Source of the DNA: a virus
IMG/VR virus record: IMGVR_UViG_3300049893_002454
Location: 61,546-125,545 of that record
Strand: one strand, 5' to 3'
Length of the DNA: 64,000 bases
Shown here: piece after piece, positions 8,907 to 17,077 of the stretch
Layout of the letters: every line of letters starts with the position of its first letter
Numbering within the stretch: position 1 is the stretch's first letter
Made by a program: the position numbers and the translations under genes
The notes under the pieces: model-generated
The model's input: only the letters and a program-made list of their open reading frames with translations
What the model was told of the DNA's origin: nothing
Database searches by the model: none

Positions 8907-9379
8907 GTATAATTATAGCATCTCTGGTGCACTTATCTACATTGATACGAAACATGGGACAGGCCTTAGAAATGCCAGAAATTTATTCTATGGGCAATGA
9001 GATACTCGATCTTAGCACATTTCCAGAAAAAACCATACTAGAACATATGGCTAATAACACTGTACGATACAAGATGGCATCCAAAGTCCCTCAACCACTT
9101 AGATCTAACTATGATTATGGAGAGCTTTGGCCAAAAGTGTTAGATGATTATCGTAGTGGCAAAATTCATACTATAGTAGACTATATACGAAAAAAGAAGA
9201 AAGCAGGAAATCGCAAAAAGAAGAAAGCAACTTACATGCCTCTACTAGACTCCTGTGGTGGTTCACAGGCTGATCCCGCCTATTGGATAGAATTACTACA
9301 TAGTAAGCCATCACCTACAATAGTTGATTTCATAAGTTATGTGAAGGGAAGTGTGCGTGATAGCGGAGATGATGTATGA
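8903..9379 (+). CDS. Hypothetical protein, 158 aa
   Basis: I recognise no domain. The start codon overlaps the stop of the nucleotidyltransferase and its own stop overlaps the next start, so it belongs to one tightly coupled operon. The N-terminus is mildly hydrophobic (IIIASLVHLSTLI) but is probably a buried helix rather than a membrane anchor. Around residues 94-110 there is a strongly basic patch (KKKKAGNRKKKKA), which could contact RNA or DNA. A partner role for the upstream nucleotidyltransferase is possible but is inference from position only. Confidence 0.5.
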   Translation: MSIIIASLVHLSTLIRNMGQALEMPEIYSMGNEILDLSTFPEKTILEHMANNTVRYKMASKVPQPLRSNYDYGELWPKVLDDYRSGKIHTIVDYIRKKKKAGNRKKKKATYMPLLDSCGGSQADPAYWIELLHSKPSPTIVDFISYVKGSVRDSGDDV

Positions 9380-9903
9380 CATTTCGTAAAATAGCAATTA
9401 TTCGCCAGGATAATCATCTATCGTGTCCGTTCGGATTGCCTATAAGTGAGGCCTGTAAGTATGCCGGCGAAAGCATCCAATATATGACTCCTCTTGATGA
9501 GGTTGAGAAAGATGATCGTGAAAGATTTGCTAATGCTAATAAAAAGGTATACGTTCATCGTAATACTGGCGAACGCTGTCCGTACGCTGACAAGATCGCT
9601 GAGGGAGCGCCTGTTGTGCATTGTGATTTCGAAGAAGGTGGAGAAGGTTTAAGTGACTCGCCAATGCGTCCGAGTCCATACTATCCACGCGTCTTTAATG
9701 GATTGGCGAATAATGCTGGTGGCGGGATAGCCGGACTAGTAGCACATCCAATACACTCATACTGGGATAATATGGAGGCTCAGCAACTGTTTGCTAGTAT
9801 GCTAACTATGTTTGCTCGTGAGTCTATGGACGATGTAAAAATAACTAAGGTAGCAGCTGACTTATTTGAAGAGCTTTTAGAAAAAGGGCGCGGAGGACAA
9901 TAG
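9376..9903 (+). CDS. Cys-containing conserved-looking protein, 175 aa
   Basis: The protein has spaced cysteines: CPFGLPISEAC near residues 14-24, RCPYADKI near 56-63 and VHCDFEEGG near 70-78. This suggests a bound zinc ion or metal cluster. A Gly-rich stretch (NNAGGGIAGL) and a HPIHSYWD segment follow. I believe similar proteins occur near the terminase of other large phages, but I cannot name a family. It is coupled to the upstream gene by a four-base overlap and to the next gene by a one-base gap. A role in head assembly or DNA packaging is inferred from position only. Confidence 0.5.
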   Translation: MTFRKIAIIRQDNHLSCPFGLPISEACKYAGESIQYMTPLDEVEKDDRERFANANKKVYVHRNTGERCPYADKIAEGAPVVHCDFEEGGEGLSDSPMRPSPYYPRVFNGLANNAGGGIAGLVAHPIHSYWDNMEAQQLFASMLTMFARESMDDVKITKVAADLFEELLEKGRGGQ

Positions 9904-9904
9904 T

Positions 9905-10825
9905 ATGCCATTATATAATGATGACAGTAATGATAAAGATGTCATTGAGATTTTTGAACAGGACGACTTGCTTGATGAAGCAGTTGAGGTCCTAGAAGAT
10001 ATTGTGCCTGGCGCTGACCTAGTAATAATTGCACCAGACGAAGATGATGATGCTAAGGTAGTTGAAGAGACTCGCGAGCGTGATTGGGTTAATGATGGGG
10101 ATCATAGCCAATTTATTAAATATGTTCGTGAGCGATTAGACGGAATACCACGCCATACCGGACAAACTACAGTGGGCTGTGAACGTGCGATTGCCTACTT
10201 AAAGCGACTCGATAAGGAAATCTCTCGTGCTATTCAGAGTGATGATGATAATGTCATAGATGAAGAAGAGGCTGAGAAGATTCGTGACACAATCATAGAG
10301 TTTGTTTCTAAGCTAGAAGATGCTTATGATACTCTAACGTCCAAGAAAAGATTAAAAAGGAAGGCATCAGTTAAAATAGGAAATCAAGTGATTGCTCGCA
10401 TCAATGATGGTGTGGATATCAAGTACTATGTTTCTGTTGATAATGGCGAAGGTGAGGAATTTCTTCCTGTTTCCATTGCCGAGCCTACAGATGAGCAAGT
10501 CCAGATATTTGCACTAGGTGAGCAGACAAATGACTCTCTAGTAAAAGAGGCTGGCAGTGCAAAGATTTTCCTATTTGAAGATCCGTTCTTGCATGCAATT
10601 ACTAGATTATTGTTAAATTCACATGTTTCTGCTGGTAGGGATATCGAGAAGGTTTATGCTGGTTTAAATAATAAGTATAACTTTACTCCGCGAGAAGAGC
10701 TCAGTATTCAGGAGCTACTATTACAGAAGGGATTTCCAATGTTCAAGGATCTTGGACGTCTAGGTGATAATCAAGACCATTCAACTGGAGAAGGTATAGA
10801 TTTCGGTACTACGTACCATGCATAG
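9905..10825 (+). CDS. Hypothetical acidic protein, 306 aa
   Basis: I do not recognise it. The first 65 residues are very acidic (many Asp and Glu). A central helical segment (about 85-145) is followed by a beta-rich region (about 155-215) and a helical C-terminus with FLFEDPFLHAITRLLLNS. An acidic N-terminus can mimic nucleic acid or mask a basic partner. The AGGACAATAGT upstream gives a plausible ribosome binding site. Position in the packaging operon suggests a virion or assembly protein. Nothing more can be supported. Confidence 0.5.
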   Translation: MPLYNDDSNDKDVIEIFEQDDLLDEAVEVLEDIVPGADLVIIAPDEDDDAKVVEETRERDWVNDGDHSQFIKYVRERLDGIPRHTGQTTVGCERAIAYLKRLDKEISRAIQSDDDNVIDEEEAEKIRDTIIEFVSKLEDAYDTLTSKKRLKRKASVKIGNQVIARINDGVDIKYYVSVDNGEGEEFLPVSIAEPTDEQVQIFALGEQTNDSLVKEAGSAKIFLFEDPFLHAITRLLLNSHVSAGRDIEKVYAGLNNKYNFTPREELSIQELLLQKGFPMFKDLGRLGDNQDHSTGEGIDFGTTYHA

Positions 10826-10832
10826 GTGACAT

Positions 10833-11465
10833 ATGAATGATGATTTACTAAAGGCAGTACGTATGCTTGAGCAATTCTCTATTGCTACTACCCGACAAGA
10901 GCATTTTCAAAAATTACGCGACTCAAACAAATCAGAGGTATTTGATAATTTTATCTCTCTAATATCGTCAGAAGATCCTACTATAAATAAAACTACTGGA
11001 AAACAGCATACAGTAGAAAGCATGGTTGCCGAATTACAGGAAAGAGTCGGTTTAGATAGTTTATTAAGAAAACGCTCTAATGATGACTCTATGCAGTTGA
11101 GCCGCAGAGCAAGCATATTGCAAGATACAGAGTCAATTACAAGCGATGAGGAATTAGAAAAAGTATTATCGGAATTCTGCAAGAAATACTTTTTGGCCCG
11201 TGATCACGGCTTATCATCAGCAGAGACTATGCTAGAAGAGCTAAAGTCAGCTCAGAACGGGATGCGCCTAATTGAAACATTCGGCCGCCAAAAGATTTAT
11301 GATTTATTGCATAAAATTGCTGACGAATATCCTAAAGACAATCCAATGCTAACCATCCCTGACGGTAGTGCTGTTACTATGCCAGCAGCAGATCAGATGT
11401 CATTAAATAAGAGTGAGGTTGCAAATATAGGGTTGGGTGGTCCTTCTAGCGCAACTACGCGTTAG
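10833..11465 (+). CDS. Hypothetical helical protein before terL, 210 aa
   Basis: This gene immediately precedes the large terminase gene (eight-base gap) and has a GGTG ribosome binding site. The protein is largely helical and charged, with a hydrophilic C-terminal tail rich in Ser, Gly and Ala. The position directly upstream of terL is where many phages keep the small terminase subunit, so this is a second candidate for that role. However, I see no clear helix-turn-helix. The protein may equally be a head-packaging accessory factor. Confidence 0.5.
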   Translation: MNDDLLKAVRMLEQFSIATTRQEHFQKLRDSNKSEVFDNFISLISSEDPTINKTTGKQHTVESMVAELQERVGLDSLLRKRSNDDSMQLSRRASILQDTESITSDEELEKVLSEFCKKYFLARDHGLSSAETMLEELKSAQNGMRLIETFGRQKIYDLLHKIADEYPKDNPMLTIPDGSAVTMPAADQMSLNKSEVANIGLGGPSSATTR

Positions 11466-11473
11466 GAGGATAG

Positions 11474-13336
11474 GTGGCAGTGTCAGCAAATAACGAGATT
11501 ACTCTAAAACTCTTTAATAAGATCAAGAGCGAAATTTCCGTTCTTGATCCAGTTTCTTTTGCAGAAAATAATCTCACTGTAGATGGAAAACCTTTTCGTA
11601 TGAGCGGAACCGGTTGGAAATTTATGGCCGATTTGTATCGTGAGGTAGCCGCACAAGCGTCGAATAAAAATGCCAAGCCAATGGTAATTTTGAAGGGAAG
11701 GCAGATAGGCGCCACTATACTTGCAGCTGTTTTATCATTATATTTTACTGCTTCAGGGCTATACGGCACTGGCCCGGATAGACCTCCTATGCGAGTATTG
11801 CATGTTTTTCCTACGCTAGGATTAATGTCTAAATATGCCAAAGACAAATTAGGCCCAATGGTTGCTGGATCTCAAGGTGGCTATATTAGCAGTCGATTGC
11901 TGAAAAATGATCCAAATGCAGTTAAAGTAGCTGGTACTGATGAGGCTATCGCAGAAAAGACCTTTTATGGGTATAACAAGCTTCGTATAGACGCCACTGG
12001 TGCTGATGGGGACCGTATCCGTGGTCTTTCGCAAGACGTTATCTTCATAGATGAGGCTCAGGATGTCAGTAAAAAGGCCATCGAAACTGCTGGTCCGATC
12101 CTAACATCATCACAGTATGGAGCCCCGACCAAAGGTATACAGTTATATTTTGGGACTCCTAAAGGTACTGGCTCGCACTTCTATAACATATGGCAGAAGT
12201 CAGATCAGCGATTTTATCAACTAAAGTGTGTCGGATGTAATCACTTCTTTTTCCTATACACTATGGGCAGTGACTCATGGAAGCAAGTTTGGGTATCAGG
12301 GCATGATGTACGTTGTCCGGAGTGTGGCACATTACAGAAGAAAGCCGATGCTATTGAAGGTGGCAGATGGGTTCCTACAAAGCTAGGTGATACGCAATAT
12401 ATTGGATACCATGTAAGTGTACTGCTGCATCCATGGTTTACTAAAGAAAATATTTTAGACTTAGATCCTGCAGTCAATCCAGATCGGCGAGAGGTGGCTT
12501 GGAGAAATGAGACTCTTGGTGAGTTCTATAGCGGCGGCGGCCTCACTATATCAGTAGATGATATTCGTGAAAACTGTTTTGATACCACCAGAGGCTTAGC
12601 CAAGACAATTCTTGACCGTGGTGATAAAACTATTGTTATGGGAGTTGACTGGGGCGGCAAGGATTTGGTTGGTCCGGGTGGCGATGAGGATGATATTTCT
12701 GTAGATAGCAAATCAGATGCCGGACAATCATATACAGCAGTAGTTATTATGAGTGTAGATAAGAGCGGTGTCTTTACAATCGAAAATGCATATAGATTAA
12801 AGCGCAATGATTTTGAATATAAGGTAAATATTATTTCAGAAATGTATCGCATATTCAAGGTGCAGAATGGGGCAGCTGATATAGGGTACGGTCAGGATAT
12901 AGTACAACATATGCAGGGTCCTATGGGATTTGGGGAGCGATTCCTAGGCTGCATCAATAGCGGCACAATCAATAGTACTATATCATATAAACCAAAAGAG
13001 CTGCGTGTAGTCCTTAATAAAGATGCTTTAATAGAAGAAGTGTTCTCTATGGTGCGCAAGGGTAAAATTAGATTTCCTGTGCACGGTGAGTCCTATGATC
13101 GGATCGATTGGCTTATACAGCATTTTACCTCTATGGAGGTAAAGAAGGTTATCAAAAATGATAATGTATATAATAGATATGTGAAGGGTGCCGTACAGAA
13201 TGACGGTCTAATGGCTACAATATATGCCCTTATTGCATATAAATTCCTAGCTACCAGTGGCTTTAAGGGAAGTGATTCTAAAGTCAAGGGAAAGGGCGCA
13301 CCCAGACCAATTCTCGCGTATTTGCCTAAAATATAG
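11474..13336 (+). CDS. terL: Large terminase subunit (ATPase and nuclease)
   Basis: The 620-residue protein is the DNA packaging motor and head-full nuclease. Walker A is LKGRQIGAT (residues 73-81), Walker B is DVIFIDEAQ (188-196) and the coupling motif is FGTPKGTGS (226-234). A zinc ribbon with CxxC pairs at Cys252/255 and Cys281/284 is inserted between the ATPase and nuclease parts. The RNase H-like nuclease shows Asp392 in VMGVDWGG, Asp469 in AADIGYG, and a C-terminal acid in QNDGLMA. Start is GTG at 11474 after AGGAGG; GTG at 11480 is an alternative. It lies directly upstream of the portal, the usual order. Confidence 0.95.
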   Translation: MAVSANNEITLKLFNKIKSEISVLDPVSFAENNLTVDGKPFRMSGTGWKFMADLYREVAAQASNKNAKPMVILKGRQIGATILAAVLSLYFTASGLYGTGPDRPPMRVLHVFPTLGLMSKYAKDKLGPMVAGSQGGYISSRLLKNDPNAVKVAGTDEAIAEKTFYGYNKLRIDATGADGDRIRGLSQDVIFIDEAQDVSKKAIETAGPILTSSQYGAPTKGIQLYFGTPKGTGSHFYNIWQKSDQRFYQLKCVGCNHFFFLYTMGSDSWKQVWVSGHDVRCPECGTLQKKADAIEGGRWVPTKLGDTQYIGYHVSVLLHPWFTKENILDLDPAVNPDRREVAWRNETLGEFYSGGGLTISVDDIRENCFDTTRGLAKTILDRGDKTIVMGVDWGGKDLVGPGGDEDDISVDSKSDAGQSYTAVVIMSVDKSGVFTIENAYRLKRNDFEYKVNIISEMYRIFKVQNGAADIGYGQDIVQHMQGPMGFGERFLGCINSGTINSTISYKPKELRVVLNKDALIEEVFSMVRKGKIRFPVHGESYDRIDWLIQHFTSMEVKKVIKNDNVYNRYVKGAVQNDGLMATIYALIAYKFLATSGFKGSDSKVKGKGAPRPILAYLPKI

Positions 13337-13349
13337 GAGTAGATTTATA

Positions 13350-15230
13350 ATGAAGAAAGATTACCACGATCAAATAAGCAGAGCTGAAGAGCAGGCTAAG
13401 AGATGGTCCGTTCCAGACTCTAGACAAAATGTTCTAGATCAAATGTATTACAATCAAGTGCAACGCCAATTAGGTATTCCTACTGATAGAATGCCTAAAA
13501 CTTTTTTGCAAAAAAATGCTATTGCATCTACTGGATTAAATTCACTGAGTAGTGAACGTAGAGAATATTTACAGGAATTAAATGATCGTGCAGAGGAGCA
13601 TCCCAGACCAAATCTTGCATTAGCTGCTGGAATACGCAAGAATGCATCAGTTAGTACTGGCGGGCTCGGCGGAACGCCAAATACTTCACATATAGGTCCA
13701 GAGCCATTTTCGCCACTGTTTCTTACACAAAATATGCAATTACCGAGAGATCGTATTACGATGAATGCGTGGAATAGAGCATATTTTGAAACAAATCCTA
13801 TTGTAAGAAATGCTATAACGCTACATGCAACATATCCAATATCAAAGCTACAGATCAGATGTGATGATAAGAATGTAGAAAAGTTCTTTTTTGATATGTG
13901 CGATAGAATCGATTTAGAGAATGTGGTCCAGCAAGCTGCGATGGAATTCTGGAAGCTAGGAGAATGTTTCGTGTATGCGTCATTTGATGAGTCCACTAGA
14001 TCATGGGATCAGCTATATCTTCACAATCCAGACTATATTCAAGTTGATGCTTCTCCGCTATCACCAAAAAATACAGTTATTCTATTAAGACCGGATGATG
14101 CATTGAGAAAGATCGTCTCCTCGGCCGACAGTCAATATGCGCGTCTGCGAGAGCAGCTCGACCCACGTATTGTTAATCATGTAATTAGAAATGAGATGAT
14201 TCCACTAGATTCATTTAATATTAGTCACCTAAAGATGCTAAACTCTCCATATGACTTGCGCGGAACATCTATTATCGTAAGCATATGGAAAGATCTTATG
14301 TTGTATGATAAGTATCGCGAGTGTAAATTTATTCAAGCCGACAGCATGGTGAATCCTCTTACATTAGTAAAGCTTGGCACTGATGGGGCGGAAGGATTTT
14401 ACCCCAGACAAGAAGAGATTGATAATTGGCGTTCTATTATGGAACAAGCTCAGTTTGATCGAGATTTTAAAATTATAACTCATGGTTCTGTAGCTATAGA
14501 GCGGGTTGGTTCTGCAGGGCATACTCTCGATACTGCGGCCGATATCAATCAGATTATGGACAATCTTTATACCGGACTGCAAGTACCAAAGTCTCTCTTA
14601 ACTCAAGAAGGTGCATCATATGCTACTGCCTCTGTAGCACTTGATGTGATGAGGCAGAGATATAATAGTTTTAGAACTATGATCTCAAATTGGTTAGAGC
14701 GAAAAATCTTTGCGCCAATATCTGAGGCGCAGGGTTTTTATGATATCGTCGGACAAGAAAAGCGACTAATCATACCTAAAGTTGAATGGAATCACATGAC
14801 GCTCTATGATCTCGATAATTACATAGCGCATCTGGCAACTCTTGTAGAAAAGAACCGTGTATCAGTAAGAACACTAGATCGCAGCCTGGGACTTAGCCGA
14901 AAAAACGAATTGGCAAACATTCGCCAAGAAATGATTGAAGCAGCAATCGTAGCTAAGGAACAAGAGAATTTGTCAAAGATGACATTGTCTCAGCTTAAGA
15001 GCTTAAACCCAACTGAGCCTATACCGGAACCAACAGATAATGGTTCCGGCGGGGCCGGCGGAATGATGGGAGGCCTACCGGGCGTGCCACCACCGTTACC
15101 GGGAGGGGATATGGGCTCACTTGGCCCTCCACCTATTGGTGGTATGGACTTAAATGCTCCGGCCCCAGCACCAATCGAACCTCCAGGAGGCATGCCTGGA
15201 GCCCCAACTCCGCCTGGACCATCAATGTGA
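13350..15230 (+). CDS. Portal protein
   Basis: This 626-residue protein is the dodecameric head gate through which terminase pumps DNA. Evidence is its place right after terL, its size, and a portal-like sequence: FETNPIVRNAITLHATYP (about residues 148-165), YIQVD in the clip/wing region and a long helical C-terminal half with AHLATLVEKNRVSVRTLDRSLG. The last 80 residues are very rich in Pro and Gly. I chose the ATG at 13350 with GGAG nine bases upstream, because an upstream start would lie inside terL. No catalytic motif is expected in this family. Confidence 0.85.
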   Translation: MKKDYHDQISRAEEQAKRWSVPDSRQNVLDQMYYNQVQRQLGIPTDRMPKTFLQKNAIASTGLNSLSSERREYLQELNDRAEEHPRPNLALAAGIRKNASVSTGGLGGTPNTSHIGPEPFSPLFLTQNMQLPRDRITMNAWNRAYFETNPIVRNAITLHATYPISKLQIRCDDKNVEKFFFDMCDRIDLENVVQQAAMEFWKLGECFVYASFDESTRSWDQLYLHNPDYIQVDASPLSPKNTVILLRPDDALRKIVSSADSQYARLREQLDPRIVNHVIRNEMIPLDSFNISHLKMLNSPYDLRGTSIIVSIWKDLMLYDKYRECKFIQADSMVNPLTLVKLGTDGAEGFYPRQEEIDNWRSIMEQAQFDRDFKIITHGSVAIERVGSAGHTLDTAADINQIMDNLYTGLQVPKSLLTQEGASYATASVALDVMRQRYNSFRTMISNWLERKIFAPISEAQGFYDIVGQEKRLIIPKVEWNHMTLYDLDNYIAHLATLVEKNRVSVRTLDRSLGLSRKNELANIRQEMIEAAIVAKEQENLSKMTLSQLKSLNPTEPIPEPTDNGSGGAGGMMGGLPGVPPPLPGGDMGSLGPPPIGGMDLNAPAPAPIEPPGGMPGAPTPPGPSM

Positions 15231-15233
15231 TGT

Positions 15234-15572
15234 ATGAGAATACCTAATGATATACGCAATATTTCATTTAAGACATATCACGGTATAGGCAATGCTCTAG
15301 ATTTTATTTGGCATACTTGTTGTGGCCGTCATGGCGATATTAAGCAGGCGGGTAAATATATAGATATTCTCTCCGGGTGGCGTCTAACTATTAATAAAAT
15401 GCGTATATATAGCTCACCCGAATTATCTCTCGCTGAGAGATTAAATTATAGTAGAGCTTGCAAAGATATAGATTCATTATTATTTAGGCTGAGCAGAATA
15501 TCCGGTGCTCTACCGAAAAAGGTGACCGATGCTATTGAGTCGACGAGCGCAGATCCAGATCAAGGGGATTGA
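15234..15572 (+). CDS. Hypothetical basic protein, 112 aa
   Basis: This small protein is basic and contains a Cys pair followed by an HGD segment (WHTCCGRHGDI, about residues 23-33). The C-terminal half is helical. It begins three bases after the portal stop and overlaps the topoisomerase gene by 44 bases, so it is probably translated. I do not recognise a family. A DNA-handling role alongside the portal and topoisomerase is possible but unsupported. Confidence 0.5.
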   Translation: MRIPNDIRNISFKTYHGIGNALDFIWHTCCGRHGDIKQAGKYIDILSGWRLTINKMRIYSSPELSLAERLNYSRACKDIDSLLFRLSRISGALPKKVTDAIESTSADPDQGD

Positions 15573-16851
15573 AGTATATAGTGCATCTTCTATATATGTG
15601 TTAGCAAAGCGCAAGTATGAAAAGAACTATACTAAGAAGATAAAGACTGATTCTGGCGAAGTGCGTATATATGATGACGCTCATATAGCAAAGCGATGGG
15701 AGAAGAAGGTAGGGCAAATCAGTGCCCTCAAAAAGAATTTACCAAAGCTACAGCATAAGTATCGTGCAGATCTCAAGTCAGATGATCTTAAAATTCGTAC
15801 TATAGCAGCAATAGTAGCTATCTTAGATCTTACTGCAATGCGCATAGGGAATGACGGCTCAGTTGAAGATTTTGGGACATTTGGAGCCACTACTCTCAAA
15901 AAGAAGCATATAAAGATCAGTGGTAATACTGTTAAGTTCAATTTTCTAGGAAAGAAGAAGGTAGATCAGACATTTTCATTTACTGATGCTGGCGTTGCTA
16001 AAGTATTGAAGGAATTATTGAAGGGCAAATCCAACAATGATTTCGTTTTTGAATATGAAGATGGAAAGCGTATCCGCGCCAAAGTAGTTAATCGTTATCT
16101 GGCCGCTTTCAATATCACAGCTAAAGACCTTAGAGGCTTTCACGCTAATCAACTAATGCGCGATGAATTAAAGCATACTAAAGATTTCGAAAAAGCTCTA
16201 GAGCAAGTGTCAGATAGGGTGGGTCACGAGCCAAAGACGTTAATGAACCAATATCTAGATCCTGCATTAGTTAAGCGGTATAAAAAGGCTGCGCTTAGCC
16301 TTGCCGATTATATAAATTCAGAACTTTCAAGTATACTACAGAAACAGCCAAAATCAATGGCTCCATTATCGACAAAACCTAAGTCTAGTGCTCCAGGCAA
16401 GTCGACTCCATTACGTCCAGGAGAGCAGCTGGCAGGTGGGCAGAAGATTACTTCACCATATGGTATGCGCACTCATCCGCGCACAAAGAAAAGGGTTCAT
16501 CATGACGGCGTAGATCTACGCGCAGCAAAGAACACTGAAATCTTAGCTTATGATGATGGCATAGCTGTATTCGCCGGTAGAGGTAATGCTTATAGTGGAA
16601 ATATGGTGACTATTTTACATGGTCCGGATCAAAGGCTTGCAACTAAGTATCTTCATTTGAATAAAGTTCTGGTGTCTCCGGGAGCAAGTGTAAGCAAAGG
16701 TCAGGTTATAGGTCTTGCTGGTTCCACTGGTAGAGTTACGGGAGCGCACCTTCATTTTGTTATGGAATATGATTCGCAGGTCATAGACCCAACCCCATAC
16801 TTAAAAGATCGTACTGTAGTAGGAGCAATGCATGCCAGGGAAGCTGTCTAA
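15529..16851 (+). CDS. Topoisomerase IB fused to M23 peptidase
   Basis: Residues about 10-265 form a type IB topoisomerase core. Arg105 sits in TAMRIGN, followed by FGTFGATTLKKKH. The other expected catalytic residues are a Lys in GKKK (142-144), Arg202 in DLRGFH, His233 in VGHEP and the nucleophile Tyr242 in NQYLDP. After a Pro/Ser/Lys linker (273-297), residues about 305-425 are a lysostaphin-type M23 metallopeptidase with His325 and Asp329 in HDGVD, and HLH at 407-409. The first enzyme relaxes DNA by nicking and rejoining; the second cuts peptidoglycan cross-bridges. No signal peptide is visible. Position among virion genes suggests a packaged, injected protein. The start has AAGGTG upstream. 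Confidence 0.9.
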   Translation: MLLSRRAQIQIKGIEVYSASSIYVLAKRKYEKNYTKKIKTDSGEVRIYDDAHIAKRWEKKVGQISALKKNLPKLQHKYRADLKSDDLKIRTIAAIVAILDLTAMRIGNDGSVEDFGTFGATTLKKKHIKISGNTVKFNFLGKKKVDQTFSFTDAGVAKVLKELLKGKSNNDFVFEYEDGKRIRAKVVNRYLAAFNITAKDLRGFHANQLMRDELKHTKDFEKALEQVSDRVGHEPKTLMNQYLDPALVKRYKKAALSLADYINSELSSILQKQPKSMAPLSTKPKSSAPGKSTPLRPGEQLAGGQKITSPYGMRTHPRTKKRVHHDGVDLRAAKNTEILAYDDGIAVFAGRGNAYSGNMVTILHGPDQRLATKYLHLNKVLVSPGASVSKGQVIGLAGSTGRVTGAHLHFVMEYDSQVIDPTPYLKDRTVVGAMHAREAV

Positions 16852-17077
16852 GACCGATGAAAAGAAATGGCGTAAAGCCAAGCACATTGTACGTAAACAG
16901 AAGGGTTCTAAGCAATCTAAATTCACTGATCGCGACTGGGGTCTAGTTACTCACATATTTAAGAAACAGAAGAAAGCCGCAATAGTAGATGCGCTGTATG
17001 TAATTGCAACAGCATTTGATGCTATAGATGATACCCTGTCAGCAAATTGTATTGATGATATTTTGGAGAATATATGA
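16832..17077 (+). CDS. Small basic protein with helical-hairpin C-terminus, 81 aa
   Basis: The first half is strongly basic (GKLSKTDEKKWRKAKHIVRK, then KQSKFTDRDWGLVTHIFKKQ) and could bind DNA. The second half, residues about 51-81, has the pattern ALYVIATAFDAIDDTLSANC followed by IDDIL, a variant of the helical hairpin seen in several other proteins here. It overlaps both neighbours by short stretches, so it is in a coupled operon between the topoisomerase-peptidase and the giant coiled-coil protein. I know of similar short proteins in phage head gene clusters, but no defined function. Confidence 0.6.
   Translation: MPGKLSKTDEKKWRKAKHIVRKQKGSKQSKFTDRDWGLVTHIFKKQKKAAIVDALYVIATAFDAIDDTLSANCIDDILENI

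Noticed and set aside
13257-13349. Upstream start of the portal inside terL
   Set aside because: It would add 31 residues unlike portal proteins; the ATG at 13350 has a clear GGAG and follows the terL stop.
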